From the NCBI GenBank assembly GCA_035443885.1, contig DAOMNO010000004.1, positions 62,001 to 126,000 on the forward strand: DNA of 64,000 bases. Direction: 5' to 3'. The position numbers and the translations under genes are program-made. Shown here piece after piece: positions 15,159-23,699 of the stretch (positions are counted from its first letter, which is position 1; each line of letters starts with the position of its first letter). The DNA comes from DAOMNO01 sp035443885. GTDB taxonomy: Bacteria; Planctomycetota; Phycisphaerae; Phycisphaerales; SM1A02. The notes under the pieces were generated by a model that saw only the letters and a program-made list of their open reading frames with translations, made no database searches and had not been told where the DNA came from.

Positions 15159-16382
15159 ATGACCGCATTGCACCCGATCGGAATCATCGGTACGGGAACC
15201 ATGGGCGCAGGCATCGCGCAGGTGGCTGCGATTCATGGTTTCACGGTTCAGTTGATGGATGTGGATGAAGCGCGCGTTCTGAGCGCTATCGCATCCGTTC
15301 GTGAAAAGCTCGACCGCATGGTCGAGAAGGGCAAGCTGAGCGAGGAAGAGCGTGATGCGGCTGCGGCGCGGCTTCGTCCGGCGCTGAATCCGCAAGACCT
15401 CGCTGATTGCGATCTCATCATTGAAGCGATCATCGAGAGCCTCGACGCCAAAACGACGATGTTCAAACAGGTGCTGCCATACCTCAGGCCGGACGCCATC
15501 ATCGCGAGCAATACATCGTCATTATCCATTTCAGCCATTGGTGACGCCATCGGTCAGCCGCATCGGGTCGTGGGGATGCACTTTTTCAATCCTGCGCCGC
15601 TCATGCCACTGGTTGAAGTCATCAGCGGCAAGCGCAGTGATCCGAAGCTGGTGCAGCGCGTTGTGCTGATCGCCGAGGCATGGGGCAAGACAGTCGCTCG
15701 CGCCAACGATACGCCCGGCTTCATCGTTAACCGCGTTGCGCGGCCGTACTACCTCGAAGCGTGGCGGATTCTTGAAGATCGCTATGCGGGCGTCGACGAA
15801 ATCGATGAAGCGATGCGATCGCTTGGCGGCTTCCGTATGGGGCCTTTGGAACTCACCGACCTCATCGGGCAGGATGTGAACACGTCCACGACGGAATCGG
15901 TCTGGCAGCAGTTGGGGAAGTCCTCGCGGTTGTCGCCGAGCGCGATGCAAATGCAGCTCGTCAAGGAAGGTCACTTGGGGAGAAAGACCGGCCGTGGCGC
16001 CTACATCCATGACGGAAGCGATCCGCGACCGGCAATCGCAATCGAAAAGCGTGATCTCAAGCTGAGTGATCGTCTGACGGCAGCCATTGAGCGATTTGTC
16101 AGCGGTGCGACGGATCAGATCGGTGCGCCGCTTGAGCAGTACATCCTCGCGCGTGTGCTGGTGGCGGTTATCAACGAAGCCGGGTGGGCGCTTGCCGAGG
16201 GCGTATCGGACCGGGCAAACATTGACACCGCGATGAAACTCGGCACGAATTACCCGAAAGGACCGCTGGAGTGGGCAGAGCAGATCGGCTACGCCGTGTG
16301 CGGTGAGCTGCTAGATGCTTTGAACGAAACCGTGCAAGACAATCGATTTGCAGCGCCGGAAGTGTTTAAGGTTTCGGTGTAA
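15159..16382 (+). CDS. paaH: 3-hydroxyacyl-CoA dehydrogenase (PaaH-like)
   Basis: The 407-residue product has the NAD-binding GIIGTGTMGAGIAQVAA, the catalytic region SNTSSLSISAIG with HFFNPAPLMPLVEV, and NDTPGFIVNRVARPYY. A second C-terminal dehydrogenase domain follows (ANIDTAMKLGTNYPKGPLEW), as in the single-function PaaH/FadB2 type. It would oxidise 3-hydroxyadipyl-CoA to 3-oxoadipyl-CoA, the substrate of the thiolase at 4.3-5.5 kb. It follows paaG by 39 bases. General beta-oxidation is the alternative role. True PaaH proteins are often ~475-500 residues, so this one is on the short side. Confidence 0.87.
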   Translation: MTALHPIGIIGTGTMGAGIAQVAAIHGFTVQLMDVDEARVLSAIASVREKLDRMVEKGKLSEEERDAAAARLRPALNPQDLADCDLIIEAIIESLDAKTTMFKQVLPYLRPDAIIASNTSSLSISAIGDAIGQPHRVVGMHFFNPAPLMPLVEVISGKRSDPKLVQRVVLIAEAWGKTVARANDTPGFIVNRVARPYYLEAWRILEDRYAGVDEIDEAMRSLGGFRMGPLELTDLIGQDVNTSTTESVWQQLGKSSRLSPSAMQMQLVKEGHLGRKTGRGAYIHDGSDPRPAIAIEKRDLKLSDRLTAAIERFVSGATDQIGAPLEQYILARVLVAVINEAGWALAEGVSDRANIDTAMKLGTNYPKGPLEWAEQIGYAVCGELLDALNETVQDNRFAAPEVFKVSV

Positions 16383-16415
16383 GCAGATCGTTCGTCTATT
16401 GCAATCGGCACGGGA

Positions 16416-17621
16416 TCATGGTTCTGGCTCCCATCGCGACTCTTGTTCCCACGGCGGAAGCGCCACGCATGGTCGAGGCCAGTGGAGAGGTTCCACATAT
16501 TCCCGCGTGTTTTTGTTCAAAGGCGATCTAAGTCTTTGCATGACATACTCTGCAAGGCTCGGCGCGTGGACCAGCGTTGTCTGACGCATGATGAGGATGT
16601 TGCTGCGCTCGGAGATGGATGGTGGCCACGCATCGCGACGCTCAGGGGTGATGGCGTACGTGGACCACTCTGCACCTCGCAAATCGAGATCAGGCAGGGC
16701 TTCACGCAGATGCGCGCGCACTCGCTCCAATGCAGTCGCACGATCGTTGCCCGGTGAGCATCGCGTGGAATGAATCTGCCAGACTGCTCGATCCAAGCAA
16801 TCGCGCGTTGAAGTAACGGTGAGCCTGTCAGCCACGCCGGTGATACACCGGCCATTCAGCATCGGCAGATTGCCGCGAAGTAGAACTTGATGCACTGGGT
16901 GTGTCTCGCTGCGAAGCGGACGCACGAACATCATCTCGCAGAGTCTTTCGTGATGCCAAGCAGAGAAATGAATCACGTGCCCTTCTGGGTTGATGTCAAG
17001 ATCAAGCGGGTCGCCTGTTGAAGGATTGATCAATCGCACCATGTTGACGGTTCCGTCATCGCGCTGAACGAACTCCAGCCCGGATTGGGCATCAATATGC
17101 AAGATGCGCGTGCGGTGTTGATTCGCAAAATCTTCAAGAAGGCTCACTGGTTCAATAAGCTGCTCTTCAACCCGAAGGACAGTGGGTGTAAAGTTCGCAA
17201 GAACCGTAGGCCGCTCATCGGCAGGCAGCAGGCGAGATGGCAAAGCAAGTCCGCGCATGCAGCGCCACATGCCGACTGTTGATCGAAGCGAAGGCGTGCG
17301 CCAGAGAACGCTGAATGGCGCGCGAAGACGCGTGCTCTTGAGGTTCGGGAGTCCCCGTGGCGGCTCACCAGCAAGGCATCGTCTCCAGATTGTCGGAAAA
17401 CTCAGCGTGCCTGACGATGGCAGGCCCGCCTCTTTTGGCCAATTCTGACAGCGTGCTGAAATGAACCCTTGTGATGCGATGTCTGACCCGCTGCCAAGCT
17501 CATGCGGCTCAAGGAGCAAGGCGGCATAGCCGGCCCGATGGAGACGATCGAGAAGCCACAGGCCCGCTGCGCCGCCGCCGAATATGACGACATCCAGATT
17601 TCGCCGTCCGTCCGTGGCCAT
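16416..17621 (-). CDS. FAD-dependent oxidoreductase (DAO-like)
   Basis: The start at the ATG at 17621 gives 401 residues and puts the dinucleotide-binding motif (DVVIFGGGAAGLWLLDRL) at residues ~10-27; the frame continues 12 residues upstream. ALLLEPHELGSGSDIASQG completes the FAD-binding Rossmann part. The rest resembles the glycerol-3-phosphate dehydrogenase/DAO superfamily only loosely. The substrate is unknown. No signal peptide or membrane segment is seen. It is convergent with the paaH-like gene (33 bases between stops) and divergent from the isocitrate dehydrogenase gene. Confidence 0.7.
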   Translation of the reverse strand: MATDGRRNLDVVIFGGGAAGLWLLDRLHRAGYAALLLEPHELGSGSDIASQGFISARCQNWPKEAGLPSSGTLSFPTIWRRCLAGEPPRGLPNLKSTRLRAPFSVLWRTPSLRSTVGMWRCMRGLALPSRLLPADERPTVLANFTPTVLRVEEQLIEPVSLLEDFANQHRTRILHIDAQSGLEFVQRDDGTVNMVRLINPSTGDPLDLDINPEGHVIHFSAWHHERLCEMMFVRPLRSETHPVHQVLLRGNLPMLNGRCITGVADRLTVTSTRDCLDRAVWQIHSTRCSPGNDRATALERVRAHLREALPDLDLRGAEWSTYAITPERRDAWPPSISERSNILIMRQTTLVHAPSLAEYVMQRLRSPLNKNTREYVEPLHWPRPCVALPPWEQESRWEPEP

Positions 17622-17811
17622 AAGGGATATGGTCCGCGTGGCTTTCCGGGCCGTCAAGCATTGAAGGATGGCTCGTTCGGTCCGCGCATCACAGTCGCAG
17701 CCCGCTCCGAAACCAGCAGGAAAGTGCTGCAGTTCGCAAGACTGGATTCAGGCATCGTGGTATCCTCGCCGATTCACTGTGATCAGCGAACAACGGAGGC
17801 TGGATCGTCCC

Positions 17812-18837
17812 ATGTTGCATACTGTCGTACAGATACCGGGAGATGGAATCGGGCCTGAAGTTTCTGAAGCCACGCGCCGCATCATCGCAGCCAGCGGCGC
17901 GGATATTCACTGGATCGAACGCTATGCGGGCGTCGCAGCGCTGGAACGCGGCGCAGACACCGTGCTGCCTGCGGATACGATGAACGCCATCCTTGAGCAC
18001 GGCGTAGCTCTGAAGGGGCCATGCACAACGCCGATCGGTGGCGGGTTCTCATCCATTAACGTCGCGTTGCGCAAGAAGCTGAATCTGTACGGCGCGGTTC
18101 GGCCGGTCCGCTCCATCGCGGGCGTGCCGACGCGATTCGAGAACGTTGATCTCATCATCGTGCGCGAGAATACGGAAGGATTGTATTCAGGCATTGAGAA
18201 CATCATTACACCGGGCGTCATTACCTCGCTGAAAGTGGCGACTGAAGACGCATGCCGTAGGATCGCGCGGTTCGCGTTCGATTACGCGATCAGCCGAGGG
18301 CGGAAGAAGGTAACGGTGTTCCATAAAGCGAACATCATGAAACTCAGCGATGGCCTGTTCATTCGATGCGCGAAGGAAGAGCACGAAAAGAGTGGGGGAG
18401 ATTTGCAGTATGAAGAAGTCATCATCGACGCAGGCTGCATGAAGCTCGTGCAAGACCCGACGGCGTTCGACGTGATTCTTTGCGAGAACCTGTACGGCGA
18501 TGTGCTCTCCGACCTGTGCGCCGGTCTCGTGGGCGGGCTGGGCGTTTCACCTGGCGCAAATTTCGGCGACGCTCATGCAGTCTTTGAAGCCGTACACGGC
18601 AGCGCACCGGACATCGCAGGGCAGAACAAGGCGAATCCGCTCGCGCTGCTGATGAGCGGCGTGATGATGCTGCGCCACCTTGCCAAGACGCGAGGCGACC
18701 AGATCTGCAAGACTGCAGCAGACCGCATTCGTGATGCCTACAATGGGTGCCTCATCGCAGGGGAGAAAACCCGCGACCTCGGCGGCGAGCTGGGGACCAG
18801 AGAATTCGCGGATGCAGTGATCTCTCGATTGAAGTGA
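17812..18837 (+). CDS. Isocitrate dehydrogenase, NAD type (isocitrate/isopropylmalate family)
   Basis: The start at the ATG at 17812 gives 341 residues; the preceding 48 codons of the open frame are not conserved. QIPGDGIGPEVSEATRRI opens the family fold. RENTEGLYSGIEN is the substrate-loop signature of NAD-linked isocitrate dehydrogenases rather than LeuB. GDVLSDLCAGLVGGLGVSPG and EAVHGSAPDIAG are the metal and cofactor parts. It oxidises isocitrate to 2-oxoglutarate in the TCA cycle; an aconitase gene lies at 44.6-47.3 kb. Homoisocitrate or isopropylmalate activity is less likely. The hydrolase gene follows after 6 bases. Confidence 0.85.
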   Translation: MLHTVVQIPGDGIGPEVSEATRRIIAASGADIHWIERYAGVAALERGADTVLPADTMNAILEHGVALKGPCTTPIGGGFSSINVALRKKLNLYGAVRPVRSIAGVPTRFENVDLIIVRENTEGLYSGIENIITPGVITSLKVATEDACRRIARFAFDYAISRGRKKVTVFHKANIMKLSDGLFIRCAKEEHEKSGGDLQYEEVIIDAGCMKLVQDPTAFDVILCENLYGDVLSDLCAGLVGGLGVSPGANFGDAHAVFEAVHGSAPDIAGQNKANPLALLMSGVMMLRHLAKTRGDQICKTAADRIRDAYNGCLIAGEKTRDLGGELGTREFADAVISRLK

Positions 18838-18843
18838 TTTCCA

Positions 18844-19698
18844 ATGGCGATACGCTGGGAGCCTTGGTCCATTCTCGGCGCGGACGGGCAGATCGTTTAT
18901 GGCGATGCCCACATGCCTGAGGGTAAACCTCGCGGCGTTATCCTGCTCGCGCATGGCTTCAAGGGCTATAAGGATTACGGGATGTTCCCCCGGCTTGCGC
19001 GCGATTGCGCCATGGCGGGCTTTCTCGCGCATCGATTCAACTTCAGCCATTCGGGCATGACGAATCAACTGGAGTCGTTCGCGCGGCCTGATCTCTTTGA
19101 ACGCGATACGTGGAGCAAACAGGTTTTCGACCTGCTCGCAGTGATTCGCGCCATGGACGACAGAGCGATCATGGGAAATGAGTTGCCTTTCGTTTTATTC
19201 GGTCATTCACGAGGCGGTGTTGCTGCAATGTTGCTCGCAGGCCGACATGCGGATGACGCGATGCTTTCGAATATGAAAGGTGTGATGACGGCGGCAGCGC
19301 CGGCTCGCGCGTGCTCAATGAGCGATGAAGAGCAGAAACAGTTGCTGCGGGATGGGTACATCGAATCGCCTTCTGCGAGAACAGGGCAGCGGCTGCGGGT
19401 CGGCAAGGCTTTTCTTCAGGAGCAGCTCGATGCTCCCGCGGCGCATGACGTGCTTTCTCTGGTCAGGCGCATTCGTTGCCCGATGCTGATTGTGCATGGG
19501 GATCATGATGCCACCGTGCCGATGAGCGATGCGTGGGCGATCGGTGACGCAGCTCAATCATCAAAGGTTGTCATTGTTCCGGGGGGCGATCACGTCTTCA
19601 ATGTGTCAAACCCCTTGGCCGAGGACGCACCATCCAGCCCGCAACTCACACAACTGTCAGAGAATCTGATCGCGTTTGCCGCGGATTGTGTTCGGTAA
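18844..19698 (+). CDS. Alpha/beta hydrolase
   Basis: The 284-residue product shows the full alpha/beta hydrolase triad: Ser in FGHSRGGVAAM, Asp in VHGDHDATVP and His in GGDHVFN. The oxyanion region is LLAHGFKGYKDYGMF. This layout is close to short hydrolases of the serine aminopeptidase/dienelactone hydrolase type. The substrate is unknown. No signal peptide, so it is cytoplasmic. The 6-base gap to the isocitrate dehydrogenase gene suggests one transcript. Confidence 0.85.
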   Translation: MAIRWEPWSILGADGQIVYGDAHMPEGKPRGVILLAHGFKGYKDYGMFPRLARDCAMAGFLAHRFNFSHSGMTNQLESFARPDLFERDTWSKQVFDLLAVIRAMDDRAIMGNELPFVLFGHSRGGVAAMLLAGRHADDAMLSNMKGVMTAAAPARACSMSDEEQKQLLRDGYIESPSARTGQRLRVGKAFLQEQLDAPAAHDVLSLVRRIRCPMLIVHGDHDATVPMSDAWAIGDAAQSSKVVIVPGGDHVFNVSNPLAEDAPSSPQLTQLSENLIAFAADCVR

Positions 19699-19753
19699 GG
19701 GGACCGGGCAAAGACGCCGCGAGGGTGAACTGTGAAGGCGGTCCAGCAATGCG

Positions 19754-20425
19754 TTACGACGCGAGCATGCGTTGTGCTGCCAACTGATCCATCAGCCAGT
19801 CGGCGAACTCGCCTTTTTCGGTGCCCACGGGGGCCGGGATGACGGTCTCGTCTCGCAGGATCAGCGTGGCAGATACCGTTTCTGCGTCCATGGTCTCAAG
19901 CGGGTTGGCGACGATGGCATCCAGAGATTTGCGAGCCAGCTTTCGCCGAGCGGATTCCATCAGGCGGCTGGGTGGCTCCAGCGCGAAGCCGACAACGTTC
20001 TGATCGGAGCGGGTTTCGCCTGCCAGTTCTGCAAGAAGATCCGGCGTTGGCTCAAGGTGAAGAGTGAGAGGCTCGTGGGTGCGTTGCAGCTTTTCGTCCT
20101 GAGGGTTGGGTTCACGAATCGGCCGATAATCCGCCACGGCAGCCGCCATAATGAGCAGATCATGGGCGGGCCAGAGCTGCGTGAGAAGTTGCTGAAGGTC
20201 GGCGGTGGTGCGGAACCGCAACGTTGTCACTCGCGAAGACTTGGGCGGCTCAAGGTGCGTCGGCCCCAGGAGCAGTGTTGTCGCACAGCCGCGTTTGGCA
20301 GCCGCTTCGGCGAGTGAGATTCCCATTCGGCCGGACGAGCGGTTGGCCAAGTACCGGACGGTATCAATCGCCTCGTGGGTTGGCCCTGCGGTGATAAGCA
20401 CACGAGTTGGAGATTGTGGAATCAT
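19754..20425 (-). CDS. coaB: Phosphopantothenoylcysteine synthetase, stand-alone CoaB
   Basis: The start at 20425 (MIPQSPTRVLITAGPT) gives 223 residues, which is the CoaB domain alone; 19 codons upstream are open but not conserved. Motifs are ITAGPTHEAIDTVRYLANRS, SSGRMGISLAEAA and MAAAVADYRP, with VGFALEP and a late NPLETM. CoaB couples 4'-phosphopantothenate to cysteine with CTP or ATP in coenzyme A synthesis. In most bacteria it is fused to the CoaC decarboxylase as CoaBC; that half is missing here and must be separate. Confidence 0.88.
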   Translation of the reverse strand: MIPQSPTRVLITAGPTHEAIDTVRYLANRSSGRMGISLAEAAAKRGCATTLLLGPTHLEPPKSSRVTTLRFRTTADLQQLLTQLWPAHDLLIMAAAVADYRPIREPNPQDEKLQRTHEPLTLHLEPTPDLLAELAGETRSDQNVVGFALEPPSRLMESARRKLARKSLDAIVANPLETMDAETVSATLILRDETVIPAPVGTEKGEFADWLMDQLAAQRMLAS

Positions 20426-20573
20426 GTGGCTTGACTGGATTGCCCTTTGAGAAGCCGGGCGTCTCGTTCCGGCTTGCGACAAGCGGCTCTCCAGACAATA
20501 CTAAGGGGTTCTGCTCGGTTTCGTATCTTCGTGATTTGCCGCCTTTCGGCGGTTCAACGGCTCAAAGGACTCA

Positions 20574-22304
20574 ATGGCACGAAAGCGCAAGAAACTCGGC
20601 GAGATTCTCCTTGAATGGGGCAAGGTAACTCAAAACCAGCTCGATCAGGCGATGGGGCTGGCCAAAGGCACCGGCAAACGTCTCGGCGAGGCTCTGATTG
20701 AGGCGGGCTACTGCAAGGAAGAGGATATCGCCAAGGCACTCGCGACCCAGTTCGACATGGAATATCTGGACCTCTCCACGCCGGAAGCTGAGAGTCGCGT
20801 GGATTTGAGTCTGGTCAGCGACGACATCGTCAAGAAACATCTGATTCTGCCGTTGGGCAAGGCAGGCGGTCGGATCAAGATCGCCATTCATGACCCGATG
20901 GATCTTGAACTGCTCGACCTCCTGCGGTTCAGGTTGAACTCGGAGATCGACACCGCCGTCGCTTCAAAGGCGGCAATCAAGTCGTTCATTGATGGCAGCA
21001 CCGGCAAGGGTGCGGCGAGCATGTTCTCAAACGACTCGCTCGTTACGGATTCCGTCGATGTTACGATGGACCGTTCGGTTGATGCGTCGGTTGATATCAC
21101 GGCGGGCGATGATGCGCCGATCATCAGGCTGGTACAGAAGATGATTACGGAGGCGGTGCGAACGCGAGCTTCCGACATTCACGTTGAGCCGATGGCGGAT
21201 CGCGTGCTGCTTCGGTACCGCATCGACGGCGTGTGCCATGTGCGGGACAATCTGCCGAAGCGCATGCAGGCGTCATTGCTGGCGCGCTTGAAGCTGATGG
21301 CGGGTGTGAACATCTCGGAACGGCGCGTCCCGCAGGACGGCCGTATCAAAATGCCTGTGGATGGGGAGCAGATCGACTTCCGCGTCTCATGCTGCCCGGC
21401 GTATCACGGCGAATCGATCGTTTTGCGTATTCTCCGGCCAGACTCGGTGAAGATCGGTCTGGTCAACCTTGGATTCGAGCAGGACATGCTCGAATCATTC
21501 AACCGAATCATCCGAAGGCCGAACGGCATCTTCCTCGTTACCGGCCCGACGGGTTCAGGTAAGACGACGACGCTGTATTCAGCGTTGGACGTTCTCAACC
21601 GACCGGACCGCAAGATCATCACTGCGGAAGACCCGGTGGAATACAACTTCACGGGCATCAACCAGTGCCAGGTGCGTGAATCGATCGGATTAACGTTCGG
21701 CTCGATTCTGCGAGCGATGCTCCGCCAGGCGCCGAACATTGTGCTCATCGGTGAAATCCGCGACCGCGAAGTGGCTGAAATCGCGATTCAAGCTGCGCTC
21801 ACTGGCCACCTCGTGTTCTCGACGCTTCACACGAACGACGCGCCGTCAGCGATCACGCGATTGATCGACATGGGTGTTAAGCCATTCCTCGTCGCCAGCT
21901 CAATTCAGGCGATATTGGCTCAGCGACTGACGCGAATCCTGTGCGACCGATGCAAGGAAAAGGACGCCAAGCCGGATCCGAAACTTTTGAAGTTGATGGA
22001 TATCACCGAGGAAGAAGCGGCAAAGGGGAATATCTGTCGCCCCGTGGGCTGTGCGCACTGTGGCAAGATCGGCTACAGAGGCCGCCGTGCGATTTTCGAG
22101 ATGATGACGCTCAACAGTGAGATTCGCGAGCTTGCGTTCCAGCGTGCTTCTATCGGCCGTGTTCGCGAGGCGGCTATTCGAGCCGGCATGCGATCGCTGC
22201 TGGCTGACGGCAAAATCAAGATTCTTCGTGGCGACACCACCCCTGCGGAAGTCGCCAAGTTTGCTCAGGCTGAAACGCTCGTTGAGAGCAACATCGACGT
22301 GTAA
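20574..22304 (+). CDS. Type IV pilus/type II secretion assembly ATPase (PilB/GspE family), copy 1
   Basis: The 576-residue product has an N-terminal MshEN-like region (KLGEILLEWGKVTQNQLDQA, then RLGEALIEAGYCKEEDIAKA) of the kind that can bind cyclic di-GMP. The hexameric ATPase core follows: Walker A GPTGSGKTTTL at ~324, Asp box AEDPVEYN, Walker B VLIGEIRD at ~390 and His box STLHTNDAPSA. A four-cysteine zinc element is formed by CDRC (~457) and GCAHCGKIGYRGR (~493). It would power pseudopilin polymerisation at the inner membrane. AAAGGA stands just before the ATG. It is the first gene of the pilus block. Confidence 0.93.
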   Translation: MARKRKKLGEILLEWGKVTQNQLDQAMGLAKGTGKRLGEALIEAGYCKEEDIAKALATQFDMEYLDLSTPEAESRVDLSLVSDDIVKKHLILPLGKAGGRIKIAIHDPMDLELLDLLRFRLNSEIDTAVASKAAIKSFIDGSTGKGAASMFSNDSLVTDSVDVTMDRSVDASVDITAGDDAPIIRLVQKMITEAVRTRASDIHVEPMADRVLLRYRIDGVCHVRDNLPKRMQASLLARLKLMAGVNISERRVPQDGRIKMPVDGEQIDFRVSCCPAYHGESIVLRILRPDSVKIGLVNLGFEQDMLESFNRIIRRPNGIFLVTGPTGSGKTTTLYSALDVLNRPDRKIITAEDPVEYNFTGINQCQVRESIGLTFGSILRAMLRQAPNIVLIGEIRDREVAEIAIQAALTGHLVFSTLHTNDAPSAITRLIDMGVKPFLVASSIQAILAQRLTRILCDRCKEKDAKPDPKLLKLMDITEEEAAKGNICRPVGCAHCGKIGYRGRRAIFEMMTLNSEIRELAFQRASIGRVREAAIRAGMRSLLADGKIKILRGDTTPAEVAKFAQAETLVESNIDV

Positions 22305-22367
22305 TGTCCCCATACGCCGCCGGTACCGTGCGTGCCGGTTGGAGAAAGATTCGAGAGGCTCCGCAAG

Positions 22368-23477
22368 ATGTCAACCGTTCAAATTGACCGACTCCTCGAC
22401 ACCGTGATTCGCCAGAATGCGTCGGACCTGCATCTCTCAGTGGGCCGCAAGCCCACGCTGCGACTGCACGGCGGACTGCGGAATCTCGATACGAAAGTGC
22501 TTGATGCTGACGATTGCGTCGCACTGATGAAGTCGATTACGCCTGAACGTGCTCAGCAGGAGCTGCAGGAAGAAGGTTCATGCGACTTCGGTTTTGCCTA
22601 CGGAACGGAAGCCCGATTCCGTGTAGCGGTCTTTCGTCAGCGAGGCGACATCACCATCGTTCTGCGGTTGATTCCGAACAAGCTGCTCACCTTCGAGGAA
22701 ATCGGTCTCCCACCGATCTGCAAGGAACTCATCCGCAGGCCGCGAGGTTTGTTCATCGTGACCGGGCCGACAGGCTCCGGCAAGACAACGTCGCTGGCGA
22801 CGATGATTGACTACATCAATACGAATCTTGAGCGGCATATCGTGACAGCAGAAGACCCGATTGAGTATTACCACTATCACAAGAAGTCCGTTGTCAATCA
22901 GCGCGAGGTCGGGGTGGACGTGCCGAGCTTTTCCGAAGCTCTGCGTCGCGTGCTCCGTGCTGACCCTGACGTGATTCTGGTCGGCGAAATGCGCGACCTT
23001 GAGACGATTGAGGCGGCCATCCGAGCTGCTGAAACGGGCCACCTTGTGTTTGCCACCCTGCACACCACCGGTGCGGCGGGCACGATTACCCGCGTCATCG
23101 ACGCATTCCCGGTCAACCAGCAGGCACAGGTCCGTGTTCAGCTTTCAACGTCGCTTATCGCGGTGCTGAGCCAGGTTCTGCTTGCCCGTGTGGATAAACC
23201 CGGCCGCGTCGCCTGTTACGAGTTCCTTGTCGTTACGCCCGCTATTGCTAACCTTATCCGCGAGAACAAGACCTTCCGAATCGACTCTGCAATTCAGACC
23301 GGTCGCAAGTTCGGCATGCAGCTTCTGGATGATCACCTCTGGACCCTGTACCAGCGCGGCCTGATTGCGGCGGACGAGATGATCGACAAGGGCAAGGATC
23401 CCGGCGAACTGACCGAGAAGGTCCACCGTTCGGGCGGCAGCGTTGGCAGAACCGAGCTTGATACACAGCTCGACTGA
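22368..23477 (+). CDS. pilT: PilT-family ATPase (pilus retraction type)
   Basis: The start at 22368, 9 bases after GAGAGG, gives 369 residues; an upstream GTG at 22332 is in frame. The product opens with the PilT-type N-domain (DRLLDTVIRQNASDLHLSVG). It has Walker A GPTGSGKTTSLATMIDY (~132), AEDPIEYYH, Walker B VGEMRDLETI and HTTGAAGTITRVIDAFP. AIRAAETGHLVFATLHT is the PilT form of the His box. It lacks the tetracysteine zinc element of PilB. PilT disassembles pili. Its presence next to two PilB/GspE genes supports a retractable type IV pilus rather than a pure secretion system. Confidence 0.92.
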   Translation: MSTVQIDRLLDTVIRQNASDLHLSVGRKPTLRLHGGLRNLDTKVLDADDCVALMKSITPERAQQELQEEGSCDFGFAYGTEARFRVAVFRQRGDITIVLRLIPNKLLTFEEIGLPPICKELIRRPRGLFIVTGPTGSGKTTSLATMIDYINTNLERHIVTAEDPIEYYHYHKKSVVNQREVGVDVPSFSEALRRVLRADPDVILVGEMRDLETIEAAIRAAETGHLVFATLHTTGAAGTITRVIDAFPVNQQAQVRVQLSTSLIAVLSQVLLARVDKPGRVACYEFLVVTPAIANLIRENKTFRIDSAIQTGRKFGMQLLDDHLWTLYQRGLIAADEMIDKGKDPGELTEKVHRSGGSVGRTELDTQLD

Positions 23478-23699
23478 TGGGTGAGTCCGATCGATATCTG
23501 ATCGGGTTCCTGTGTCAGCAACCGTCGGCATTATCGAGACGTATAGTCAGAAGATCGTTCGGATTGTTGAAACACAATCCATGTGTCTCATTGTTTTAAT
23601 CGGCCATTTACACTTGTGATGCGTTGATTCTCGGCCCATGCTTACTGTGGTCAGGTTTCAACCATCGACCGTCATCACTTTCCAAGGAATGCGTAGAGC

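Noticed and set aside
23487..23505. CCGATC/GATCGG hairpin after pilT as a terminator
   Set aside because: Only 6 base pairs, and no T run follows.
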